A stretch of DNA of 45,713 nt, taken from Roseburia_C amylophila. Lineage in GTDB: Bacteria; Bacillota; Clostridia; Lachnospirales; Lachnospiraceae. Shown here one piece after another: positions 15,794-23,885 of this stretch. The stretch lies in the NCBI RefSeq assembly GCF_025567465.1, contig NZ_JAOQKI010000022.1, forward strand, positions 1 through 45,713, read 5' to 3'. Under the pieces are notes generated by a model. It was not told the DNA's origin and searched no databases. It saw only the letters and a list, made by a program, of their open reading frames with translations. Each line of letters opens with the position of its first letter. Position 1 is the first letter of the stretch. The position numbers and the translations under genes are program-made.

Positions 15794-17922
15794 AAAAGAT
15801 CATCATTTTTTCAGGAACAACAGAAGGAAGAAAATTATCGGAGCTGATGGCGGCAGCAGGCATAGCCCACACCGTATCGGTGGCAACCGATTATGGAAAG
15901 CTGGTTATGAAGGCGCATCCGAAGGTGAAGATTCAGGAAGGACGCCTTTCCAAAGAAGCTATGTCAGAATTTCTAAGGAAAGAATCCTTTGACATTGTAA
16001 TCGATGCCACTCATCCCTATGCGGTGGAAGTGACCAGAACCATAAAAAGCTGCGTTGCCGGAATGAAAGCGGATGGACTTGAGGTCACTTACTTACGGCT
16101 GAAACGGAGCATCCAGGCGTCAGAAGAAACGGGACTTCGTTTCTTTGACAGCAATGAAGCCTGCGCAGAAGCATTAAAGGAAATCAAGGGAAACATCCTT
16201 CTTACCACAGGAAGCAAGGAACTTTCCGTATATACCGCATCCGAAGAAGTAAAAAAACGTCTTTACGTCCGGGTACTGCCGGGGATGGAAAGTCTTGAAA
16301 TCTGCCGGAGAGAAGGAATTCTGCCACAACAGATTCTGGCACTGCAGGGACCTTTTTCCGAAGAATTGAATGATGCACTGATTCATCAGTATGGGATAAA
16401 ATGTATGGTAACAAAGCAGGGCGGCATTACCGGAGGCTTTTTAGAGAAAAAAGAAGCAGCTTTAAAAAATCGTATCCCTCTTTTGATCATTCGTCGGGAG
16501 GCAGTAGAGGAAGACGGACTTTCCTTTGATGCAGTCTGTGAGAAAATCGAAACATTAACAGGAGTAAACCTTTCCTTAAGACCGGCGGAGCTTATGATTA
16601 CGCTGGCAGGAATCGGACCGGGGGATGCAGATATGATGACCGTCCGGTTAAAGGAAGCATTGGCAGAAGCGGACCTTGTATTAGGTGCGAAACGTCTGAT
16701 AGAGGCAGTGACACCGAAGCTTGAGAAAGAGGCACTTTATCTGCCGGATAAAATCCTTACATGGCTTAAGGAAAAGAGCAGACAGTATGCGGTGCATGAA
16801 AAACTGAAGGTAGTCATCCTTTTTTCCGGGGATATTGGTTTTTATAGTGGCTGGAGCAAGGTAAGAATCTGTCTGCAGGAAGCACTGCAAAAGGGCATAC
16901 TTCATGGAACCTTGCAAAGCATTCCGGGCATTTCTTCCATTCAGATGATGGCAGCAGCCTGTGGCGTAAGCTGGGAAAATGCCGGAATTTACAGTATACA
17001 TGGCAAAACAGATACGGGTGGCTGGCAGGCAGAAGTGCTGCACAGGCTGCATGAAAATGGGCGGCTGTTTCTTTTGGTATCCGGAGCAGAAGATATCCGG
17101 AAATTAGGAGCACTTTTTTCGGATAAAGAGAATTGCAGAATTACAGTGGGGTACCAGTTATCTTATCCACAGCAGAAGCTGATGGTGCTTACACCGGAAG
17201 CGTGCAGGGAGACAGAACAGGAAGGATTGTATGTTGTCATGATAGAGAAGGAAGAACAGAAAGCGAATGAAGAATGTGCGGAGCAGGGAAAGCGCAGGGA
17301 ACAGGAAACGCAGGAAGAGCCGGCAACTTTGTCACCGGGAATCCCGGATGAAGCCTTTATTCGCGGAAAAGTTCCAATGACCAAAGGGGAAGTGCGTCAG
17401 GTCAGCCTTTGCAGCCTGCGGCTTCAGAAAGATTCGGTGCTTTATGATATTGGAAGCGGAACGGGGTCGATTGCTGTGGAAGCAGCCCATTTATCCAAAG
17501 GAATCAAAGTCTATGCCATTGAAAAGAAAGAAGAGGCGGTAGCACTTCTGGCACAGAATAAAGAGAAGTTTCAGGTAGCAAATATGGAGATTATCCGGGG
17601 AACGGCACCGGAGGCATGCAATGGATTAGAGGAGCCAACCCATGTTTTCATCGGGGGAAGCGGTGGACATCTGATGGAAATTTTAGAAGTACTGGCAGCA
17701 AAAAAGAGAAGAATAAGAGTTGTAATGAATGCTATAAGTCTTGAGACGGTGGCAGAATTCAAACAGGTAAAAGAACGGTTTTCGGTATGCAATTTTGAAA
17801 TGATTCAGATGCAGGTCAGCCGTTATCATGAGCTTGGTTCTTATTATATGCCAAAGGCAGAAAATCCGGTTATGATATGTTCCTTTGATTTGCAGGGAGG
17901 AGAAGCGGATGCAGAAGCGTAA
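15790..17922 (+). CDS. cbiJET: Fused cobalt-precorrin-6A reductase / precorrin-7 methyltransferases (CbiJ-CbiE-CbiT)
   Basis: One 710-residue protein carries three consecutive enzymes. Residues 1 to about 255 are CbiJ, the reductase (IIFSGTTEGRKLSELM, VIDATHPYAVEVT). Residues 269 to about 475 are CbiE, the C5 methyltransferase (ITLAGIGPGDADMMTV). Residues about 518-700 are CbiT, the C15 methyltransferase/decarboxylase (AFIRGKVPMTKGEVR, DIGSGTGSIAVE at 553). A charged E/K/Q-rich linker of about 40 residues separates CbiE and CbiT. CbiE-CbiT fusion is common (CobL-like); adding CbiJ in front puts three near-successive steps on one chain and may channel the labile intermediates. No internal stop is seen. 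Confidence 0.93.
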   Translation: MKKIIIFSGTTEGRKLSELMAAAGIAHTVSVATDYGKLVMKAHPKVKIQEGRLSKEAMSEFLRKESFDIVIDATHPYAVEVTRTIKSCVAGMKADGLEVTYLRLKRSIQASEETGLRFFDSNEACAEALKEIKGNILLTTGSKELSVYTASEEVKKRLYVRVLPGMESLEICRREGILPQQILALQGPFSEELNDALIHQYGIKCMVTKQGGITGGFLEKKEAALKNRIPLLIIRREAVEEDGLSFDAVCEKIETLTGVNLSLRPAELMITLAGIGPGDADMMTVRLKEALAEADLVLGAKRLIEAVTPKLEKEALYLPDKILTWLKEKSRQYAVHEKLKVVILFSGDIGFYSGWSKVRICLQEALQKGILHGTLQSIPGISSIQMMAAACGVSWENAGIYSIHGKTDTGGWQAEVLHRLHENGRLFLLVSGAEDIRKLGALFSDKENCRITVGYQLSYPQQKLMVLTPEACRETEQEGLYVVMIEKEEQKANEECAEQGKRREQETQEEPATLSPGIPDEAFIRGKVPMTKGEVRQVSLCSLRLQKDSVLYDIGSGTGSIAVEAAHLSKGIKVYAIEKKEEAVALLAQNKEKFQVANMEIIRGTAPEACNGLEEPTHVFIGGSGGHLMEILEVLAAKKRRIRVVMNAISLETVAEFKQVKERFSVCNFEMIQMQVSRYHELGSYYMPKAENPVMICSFDLQGGEADAEA

Positions 17923-19345
17923 AGGAGTAGTTCTTGCAGCACCCAAAAGCGGCAGTGGAAAGACATTGATTGCCTGTGCGTTAATCGAAGCCTTGAAAGA
18001 AGCAGGAGTCGATGTCTGTGCATTTAAGTGTGGACCGGATTATATAGACCCGATGTTTCACCGTACGATTTTAGGCGTACCGGGCGGGAATTTGGATACA
18101 TATTTTACCGGCGAAGCAAAGACAAAAGAGATATTTATGGAAGAGACACCGGAAGATGCATTTGCAGTGGTAGAGGGTGTCATGGGACTTTATGACGGAC
18201 TTGGCGGAATTTTAGAAGAAGGTTCCACCTATCACCTGGCAAAAGCAATTTCTCTGCCGGTGATTCTGGTAATTGATGCACATGGCATGGGAAGAACGAT
18301 ACTTCCGCTGATACAGGGACTTTTATCCTATGACAAAGCCGGAATCATAAAGGGCGTGATACTAAACCGGGTCAGCAAAATGTTCTATGCGTCATTAAAA
18401 GAGTTAATCGAAACCGAATTATCCATAGAAGTGCTGGGCTGTTTTACCGAACAGAAGGAGCTTCATCTGGAGAGCCGCCACTTAGGCTTAAAACTTCCGG
18501 AAGAAAAGCGTGATTTAAAAGAACAGGTATGCCGCGGGGCAGACAGCTTAAAAGAAACGGTATCGATAGAGCGGATTTTAGCAATTGGGGGAGCCGGAGA
18601 AAAGGATGCGGCATCCCCAAAAGTTGATAGTCACGAAAACAAAGTGACATATCAGAGAGCAGATATCAAAGAAAATGATACCCATGAAAGTAAACTTCGC
18701 CTTGCCATCGCAAGAGATGAGGCATTTTGTTTTTATTATCAGGAGAACCTGAAACTGCTTTCAAAAAGGGGCTTTGAGCTGGTGCCGTTTTCTCCCCTGC
18801 ATGATAAGAAATTACCGGAGCATATCAGCGGATTACTGTTAGGCGGGGGATATCCGGAACTTTTTGCAAAGGAATTATCCGAAAATGACAGCATGAAGAC
18901 AGCCATCCGGGAAGCCATCCGGGGCGGACTTCCGTCACTGGCAGAATGTGGGGGCTTTCTTTATCTTCATAAATCACTGAAGGATATGGAAGGCAGACAA
19001 TATTCCATGGCGGGCGTAATTGATGCAGATGCAGATTACCGGGGAAAGCTGGTGCGTTTTGGCTATGTGGAGCTTACCGAGAAAGAAAGATGTTTCCTGC
19101 CGGAAAAAGAAGAAATCCGGGGACACGAATTCCATTATTTTGACAGTACGGAAAATGGAACGGACTGCGTGGCAAAAAAACCGATCGGAAGCAGAAGGTG
19201 GGAATGTGTCTGGGAAGGAGAAAACCACTGGTGGGGATTTCCTCATCTTTATTATCCGTCCAACCCTTCTTTTGTAGAGCATTTCTATCAGCAGGCAGGA
19301 TTGTATCAACAATCGAAATTGAAGCAAAAAGATAAAACGAAGTAA
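17909..19345 (+). CDS. cbiA: Cobyrinic acid a,c-diamide synthase CbiA
   Basis: CbiA amidates the a and c side chains of cobyrinic acid with glutamine and ATP. The 478-residue protein has the P-loop APKSGSGKT (11-19), FKCGPDYIDPMFH, and a C-terminal glutamine amidotransferase domain with GLLLGGGYPELFA and nucleophile C347 in LAECGGFLYL. About 34 polar residues (229-262) between the two domains form a linker richer in charged residues than usual. The start at 17909 has GGGAGG (17895-17900) and overlaps the previous gene by 14 bases. Confidence 0.95.
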   Translation: MQKRKGVVLAAPKSGSGKTLIACALIEALKEAGVDVCAFKCGPDYIDPMFHRTILGVPGGNLDTYFTGEAKTKEIFMEETPEDAFAVVEGVMGLYDGLGGILEEGSTYHLAKAISLPVILVIDAHGMGRTILPLIQGLLSYDKAGIIKGVILNRVSKMFYASLKELIETELSIEVLGCFTEQKELHLESRHLGLKLPEEKRDLKEQVCRGADSLKETVSIERILAIGGAGEKDAASPKVDSHENKVTYQRADIKENDTHESKLRLAIARDEAFCFYYQENLKLLSKRGFELVPFSPLHDKKLPEHISGLLLGGGYPELFAKELSENDSMKTAIREAIRGGLPSLAECGGFLYLHKSLKDMEGRQYSMAGVIDADADYRGKLVRFGYVELTEKERCFLPEKEEIRGHEFHYFDSTENGTDCVAKKPIGSRRWECVWEGENHWWGFPHLYYPSNPSFVEHFYQQAGLYQQSKLKQKDKTK

Positions 19346-19390
19346 ATGATAAATAGAAGTAAAAGATCATTTAAAATAAGAGGAAGACAG

Positions 19391-20359
19391 ATGCAGAAAG
19401 AAAAAGCACAGAGTGGAATTTTATATGGAATTGGAGTAGGACCAGGGGAGCCGGAGCTTTTGACCCATAAAGCGGTTCAGGTGATAGAATGCTGCGATAC
19501 CATAGTAGTGCCGTCCGAATCGATAGAAGAGTGTAATGCTTTTCAGATTGTAGAAAAACTGGTGCCGGACATACGGAAGCATCAGCTTGTGGCATGGAAT
19601 TTTCCCATGACCAGAGATGAGAAAAAGTTAGAAGAAGCCCATGATAAGATATGCGAAAATATAGAAGCATATCTTGCAAAGGGAGAAAAGGTTGCCTTTT
19701 TAACGCTGGGGGATCCGGCAATTTATTCTACCTATACTTATCTTTCACAGAAAATCGAAGAGCATGGTGGCTATACGGAAATGGTCAGCGGGGTACCGTC
19801 TTTTTGTGCAGTGGCAGCAAGGCTTGGCATTTCGCTGGGAGAAAAGGAAGAGCAGATTCATATTATTCCCGGTTCCTATGAGATAGAAGAATCGAGACAA
19901 TTTTCCGGCACCAGAATCTATATGAAGTCCGGAAGGAAGCTGAAGCAGTTAAAAGAAATGCTGCAAAAGGAAAGCACTATCCGTCCGTTAGAAGTGTATA
20001 GTGTTTCCAATTGTGGAAAAGAGGAAGAAAAAGTCTTTTCCGGTGTGGATAACATACCGGAAAACAGCGGATATTTTACCATCGTGATTGTAAAGACCAA
20101 GGATGAGCCGGTGCATAACAGCAGCCGCTTTTTTGAGAATCGTGCATGCGCTTATTATCCCTGCCATAGGGACATTGAGCAGATTAACTGTATGTTCTGC
20201 TACTGCCCGATGTATGAAATGGAACATTGTCCGGGAACACCGGAGTACAAAGAGACAAATGGCAGAAAACTTAAGATTTGTACCAACTGCACGTATCCCC
20301 ATCAGGCAGAACATTATGATGCCATTATGAAAGTACTGACCCACCGGCTGAAAGGCTAG
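19391..20359 (+). CDS. cbiL: Cobalt-precorrin-2 C20-methyltransferase CbiL fused to a cysteine-rich domain
   Basis: Residues 1 to about 238 are CbiL, which methylates C20 (GIGVGPGEPELLTHKA, LTLGDPAIYSTYTYL, SGVPSFCAVAARLG). The usual length is 225-240, but this protein has 322 residues. The extra 77-residue tail (246-322) begins RFFENRACAYYPCH and holds eight cysteines (253, 258, 267, 270, 272, 280, 297, 300) in C-x4-C ... C-x2-C-x-C-P and C-x2-C groups. This matches my memory of the cysteine-rich small domain family PF04071, which otherwise occurs as a separate small protein, often near cobalamin genes. It probably binds zinc, an Fe-S cluster or cobalt. The start at 19391 has AGAGGAA upstream. 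Confidence 0.9.
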   Translation: MQKEKAQSGILYGIGVGPGEPELLTHKAVQVIECCDTIVVPSESIEECNAFQIVEKLVPDIRKHQLVAWNFPMTRDEKKLEEAHDKICENIEAYLAKGEKVAFLTLGDPAIYSTYTYLSQKIEEHGGYTEMVSGVPSFCAVAARLGISLGEKEEQIHIIPGSYEIEESRQFSGTRIYMKSGRKLKQLKEMLQKESTIRPLEVYSVSNCGKEEEKVFSGVDNIPENSGYFTIVIVKTKDEPVHNSSRFFENRACAYYPCHRDIEQINCMFCYCPMYEMEHCPGTPEYKETNGRKLKICTNCTYPHQAEHYDAIMKVLTHRLKG

Positions 20360-20405
20360 AGAACTTTTTAAGGGTGAAGTTTGTTGAGGCAGGGTGAACT
20401 ATGGC

Positions 20406-20434
20406 TTGTGAAAAAATAAAAAGTGTGTTAGTAT
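20406..20434 (+). promoter_or_regulatory. Promoter upstream of the cobalamin riboswitch
   Basis: TTGTGA (20406-20411) and TAGTAT (20429-20434) are separated by 17 bases. Transcription would start near 20441, just before the riboswitch. This makes the cbiK-transporter unit separately transcribed from the cob operon that ends at 20359. Confidence 0.55.
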
Positions 20435-20456
20435 AGTAGCGATTTCATAGAAAGAT

Positions 20457-20645
20457 AATCGGTGCCTGCAATGAAATTCATTCATATGCAGGGTAAAAGG
20501 GAAACAGGTGTAAATCCTGTACGAACTCGTCACTGTAAGAAGGGAGTAACGTAGTCAGGCTTTTAAAAGCGCCACTGATGCACAGACATTGGGAAGGTGA
20601 TTACGGAGCGTTAATCTTTGAGTCAGGAAACCTGCCGTTTATCTG
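20457..20645 (+). promoter_or_regulatory. Cobalamin riboswitch
   Basis: The conserved elements occur in the right order: CGGTGCC near the start, GGGAAACAGGTGTAAATCC in the P3-P4 core, GTCACTGTAA, GCCACTG, GGGAAGGTG, and the B12 box AGTCAGGAAACCTGCC (20621-20636). It binds adenosylcobalamin or a related corrinoid and should switch off downstream expression when B12 is plentiful. It controls cbiK and the ABC importer. It lies downstream of the 16-gene cob operon, which has no such element of its own. Confidence 0.95.
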
Positions 20646-20741
20646 GTACGGGAAGAGATTCCGGGTCACGAGTAATTGGCTGTACTGTTTGATAACAAGG
20701 GAAATCCGTAAAGCGTATTTCCTGTAGTTAGTATGTCATTT

Positions 20742-20775
20742 ACTTCGTTCATAGCAATATGGAACGGAGTTTTTT
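20742..20775 (+). terminator. Riboswitch-controlled intrinsic terminator
   Basis: ACTTCGTTC (20742-20750) pairs with GAACGGAGT (20762-20770) over nine base pairs (one T-G), followed by six T. It lies between the riboswitch and the cbiK ribosome binding site, so control is by early termination. An overlapping GGAAAT/ATTTCC pairing just upstream (about 20700-20722) could belong to the alternative fold. Confidence 0.8.
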
Positions 20776-20816
20776 CATGTGTAAATGAAACCAGAACATG
20801 AGAAAAGGAGAAAAAA

Positions 20817-22427
20817 ATGAAAAAGAAAGCATTGACTGTAGTTCTTACACTTACTATGGCAGCAACCATGTTTGCGGGATGTGGTGATAAGAAAACAACA
20901 GGGACAACTGAAACAACAGAAGCTGTTTCGACAGAAGATGAAAAGGATGATCAGGCAAAAGCAGATGAGGTAGCAGCATTGATTGATGCAATTTATGTGC
21001 AGGAAAGAACTGATGAGACAGATGCACAGTGTAAGGCAGCAAAAGAAGCATGGGATGCACTGACAGATGCTCAGAAGGAACTGGTATCCGGAGAAAATGC
21101 AGACCCGGATTACTTTGGAAGAGATACCGGAGATGCATCAAAGGATGATCCTTTAAATCAGGATGATATTGGAGAGAATGAGCTTTTGGTAGTAAGCTTT
21201 GGTACATCCTTTAATGACAGCCGCGCAACAGATATCGGCGGCATTGAAAAAGCATTACAGGAAGCAAATCCTGACTGGTCTGTAAGAAGAGCATTTACAG
21301 CACAGATTATTATTAACCATATACAGGCCCGTGATGATGAAAAAATCGATAACATGGATCAGGCATTAGAGCGTGCGGTAGACAATGGCGTTAAGAATCT
21401 TGTGGTACAGCCGACCCACTTAATGCATGGTGCAGAATATGATGAACTGGTAGAAGCAATTGAGAAGTATCAGGATAAATTTGAAACAGTCCGTATCGCA
21501 GAACCTCTGTTAGGTGAAGTTGGAAGTGATGCAACTGTAATCAACGAAGACAAGGCTGCCGTTGCAGAAGCAATTACAGCAGAAGCAGTTAAACTTGCTG
21601 GATATGACAGCATGGATGCTGCAGCAGAAGACGGAACAGCATTTGTATTTATGGGACATGGCACTTCCCATACAGCAAATGTAACTTATGACCAGATGCA
21701 GACCCAGTTAGAAAAACTGAATTACAAGAATGCATTCGTTGGAACCGTAGAAGGTGAACCGGAAGATACCGCATGTGAAGCTGTTATTGAAAAGGTAAAA
21801 GAAGCAGGATACAAAAAAGTAATTCTTCGTCCGTTAATGGTTGTTGCCGGAGACCATGCAAACAACGATATGGCTGGAGATGATGAAGATTCCTGGAAGA
21901 GCCAGTTTGAAGCATCCAAAGCATTTGACAGTGTAGATACACAGATTGAAGGTCTTGGAAGAATCAAAGCAGTCCAGGATATTTATGTAGCACATACAAA
22001 GGCTGCTTTAGAGGCAGAACCACTTGCAACAGCAGGTGGTTCCAATTTCTCTGCAGCCTTAGAGGATGGAACTTATACCGTAGACTTCAACACAGACAGC
22101 ACAATGTTTCACGTAAATGAAGCAAAAGAAGGCAAGGCAGAACTTACGGTAAAGGATGGAAAAATGACAGCACATATCACACTTCCATCTAAGAACATTG
22201 TAAATTTATTTGTTGGAACAGCAGCAGATGCACAGAAAGATGGTGCGAAGCTTCTTGATCCTACTACAGATACGGTAGAATACAGTGATGGAACCAGCGA
22301 AGAAGTATACGGCTTTGATGTTCCGGTTCCTGCAGTGGATGAAGACTTTGACCTTGCATTAATTGGAACAAAGGGAAAATGGTACGACCACAAAGTATCT
22401 GTTTCTAATCCTGAAAAAAAAAATTAG
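20817..22427 (+). CDS. cbiK: Secreted lipoprotein sirohydrochlorin cobaltochelatase CbiK
   Basis: CbiK inserts cobalt into sirohydrochlorin, the entry step of the anaerobic pathway. This copy has a lipoprotein signal (lipid-attached C22 after MFAG), so it should sit outside the cell membrane. After a helical spacer (about 45-115) the chelatase domain (about 120-400) keeps the family's three metal-site residues: H281 in GHGTSH, E312 in GTVEGEP and H347 in AGDHANND. Residues about 414-532 are an extra domain (DGTYTVDF, LTVKDGKM, VYGFDVPVPA). The frame stops at 22427 directly after a run of ten A. Removing one A joins it to 102 more codons carrying a related second domain, so the intact protein would have about 637 residues. 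Confidence 0.9.
   Translation: MKKKALTVVLTLTMAATMFAGCGDKKTTGTTETTEAVSTEDEKDDQAKADEVAALIDAIYVQERTDETDAQCKAAKEAWDALTDAQKELVSGENADPDYFGRDTGDASKDDPLNQDDIGENELLVVSFGTSFNDSRATDIGGIEKALQEANPDWSVRRAFTAQIIINHIQARDDEKIDNMDQALERAVDNGVKNLVVQPTHLMHGAEYDELVEAIEKYQDKFETVRIAEPLLGEVGSDATVINEDKAAVAEAITAEAVKLAGYDSMDAAAEDGTAFVFMGHGTSHTANVTYDQMQTQLEKLNYKNAFVGTVEGEPEDTACEAVIEKVKEAGYKKVILRPLMVVAGDHANNDMAGDDEDSWKSQFEASKAFDSVDTQIEGLGRIKAVQDIYVAHTKAALEAEPLATAGGSNFSAALEDGTYTVDFNTDSTMFHVNEAKEGKAELTVKDGKMTAHITLPSKNIVNLFVGTAADAQKDGAKLLDPTTDTVEYSDGTSEEVYGFDVPVPAVDEDFDLALIGTKGKWYDHKVSVSNPEKKN
22414..22423 (+). other. A10 homopolymer at a frameshift
   Basis: Ten consecutive A lie where the cbiK frame ends in a TAG two codons later. 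With nine A the codons would run GAA AAA AAA TTA GCT and continue in the frame ending at 22732. Polymerase slippage, phase variation and sequencing error are all possible. Confidence 0.8.
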
Positions 22428-22732
22428 CTGATGGCTCTTATGAGGCAGAAGTAACTTTAGGGGGCGGAACCGGAAGAGCAACGGTGGATTCACCGGCGAA
22501 GGTTGTGATAAAAGATGGAAAAATTACTGCAACCGTTGTGTGGAGCAGTCCAAACTATGATTACATGTTAGTAGATGGAACGAAGTATCTTAATGAGAAC
22601 AAGGGCGGAAATTCCACCTTTACGATTCCGGTATCCGGCTTTGACTGTGACATTGCAGTAGTGGGTGATACTGTTGCAATGAGCACACCTCATGAAATTG
22701 AATATACATTGAATTTTAAACTGGTAAAATAA
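22424..22732 (+). pseudogene. cbiK: Frameshifted C-terminal domain of CbiK
   Basis: The frame reads LADGSYEAEVTLGGGTG, AKVVIKDGKITATVVW, TFTIPVSGFDCDIAVVGDT and ends LNFKLVK. It repeats the plan of the first extra domain (DGTY..V / DGKMTAHI / DVPVPAVDEDFDLALIGT), so the two are a tandem pair of about 100 residues each. It has no start of its own with a ribosome binding site; it is made only if the A10 tract is decoded with a frame change. The domain's role is unknown to me; ligand binding at the cell surface (tetrapyrrole or metal) is a guess from context. Confidence 0.75.
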
Positions 22733-22733
22733 A

Positions 22734-23879
22734 ATGCAGAAAAAACGAATTATGATAGTGAGCGTTATCTGTATACTTCTTCTGACTCTTTGTGCCTGTG
22801 GTACAAAGAAGCAGGAGAAAAAAGCAGATACCGTAGATTTTAGTTCTCTCAGCAAGACTGGGAGTATGGAATTAAATTATGCAACACAGTATAGTGTCGA
22901 TGAATATGGCGGGTACAAAATGATTACGATCGTGGATGACGGTCGTTTTTTGCTTATTCCGGAGGGCATGGTGGTGCCGCAGAATATCCCGGAGGATGTT
23001 ACGGTTTTACAGCAGCCGCTGGATAAAACATATCTGGTATCCACTTCTGTCATGGATTTGGTAAGACAGATTGATGCCATGTCAGATATCCGGCTCTCCG
23101 GAACGAAGGAAGATGGCTGGTATGTAGAAGAAGCCAGGGAAGCCATGGAGGAAGGAGACATTTTATATGCAGGAAAATACAGTGCTCCGGACTATGAACT
23201 GATTCTGGATGAAGGCTGTAATCTGGCAATTGAAAATACAATGATTTATCATAACCCGGAAGTAAAAGAAAAGTTGGAAGAACTTGGAATCCCTGTACTT
23301 GTGGAGCGTTCCAGCTATGAATCACACCCATTGGGCAGACTGGAATGGATCCGTTTATATGGAGTATTATTTGATAAAGAGGAAGAAGCAGATTCTTTCT
23401 ATGAAGCAGAATTAGAAAAATTAGAGCCGATTATGAAGAAAGAAAGCTGCAATGTAACAGTAGCATTTTTCAGTGTGACAGCAAACGGAACAATCAGTGT
23501 GCGGAAATCAAATGATTATGTAGCGCAGATGATTGCTCTTTCCGGTGGAACCTATGTGCCGGAACAACTGGCGGGCGAAGAAGAAAATGCACTTTCCACA
23601 ATGAACATACAGATGGAGGATTTCTATGCAGATGCAAAGAATGCCGATATCTTAATATATAACAGTACAATTGAAGGCGAAATCAGTACGCTGGAGGAAT
23701 TGAAGCAGAAGAATGCACTGTTTGCAGATTTTCAGGCAGTACAGGATGGAAATGTCTATTGTACCACAAATAATTTCTTCCAGAAATCCACGGCAATCGG
23801 AGATTTTATGGAAGATCTGAATAAAATAATTCGGAATACAGATACAGAAGAAGCAGGATATTTAAAGAAGCTGAGGTAA
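22734..23879 (+). CDS. ABC importer substrate-binding lipoprotein (BtuF/FecB type)
   Basis: This 381-residue protein has a lipoprotein signal (hydrophobic helix, then LCAC with C22). The body is a class III solute-binding protein: LVSTSVMDLVRQID, PDYELILDEGCNLAIEN, YHNPEVKEKLEELGIPVLVE with HPLGRLEWIRLYG, and a C-terminal lobe with NADILIYN. The family binds corrinoids, haem or ferric siderophores. Control by a cobalamin riboswitch and the neighbouring chelatase favour a corrinoid, a cobalt-tetrapyrrole or a precursor as cargo. It starts two bases after the cbiK 3' domain, so it is cotranscribed. Confidence 0.88.
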   Translation: MQKKRIMIVSVICILLLTLCACGTKKQEKKADTVDFSSLSKTGSMELNYATQYSVDEYGGYKMITIVDDGRFLLIPEGMVVPQNIPEDVTVLQQPLDKTYLVSTSVMDLVRQIDAMSDIRLSGTKEDGWYVEEAREAMEEGDILYAGKYSAPDYELILDEGCNLAIENTMIYHNPEVKEKLEELGIPVLVERSSYESHPLGRLEWIRLYGVLFDKEEEADSFYEAELEKLEPIMKKESCNVTVAFFSVTANGTISVRKSNDYVAQMIALSGGTYVPEQLAGEEENALSTMNIQMEDFYADAKNADILIYNSTIEGEISTLEELKQKNALFADFQAVQDGNVYCTTNNFFQKSTAIGDFMEDLNKIIRNTDTEEAGYLKKLR

Positions 23880-23885
23880 AAGAAA

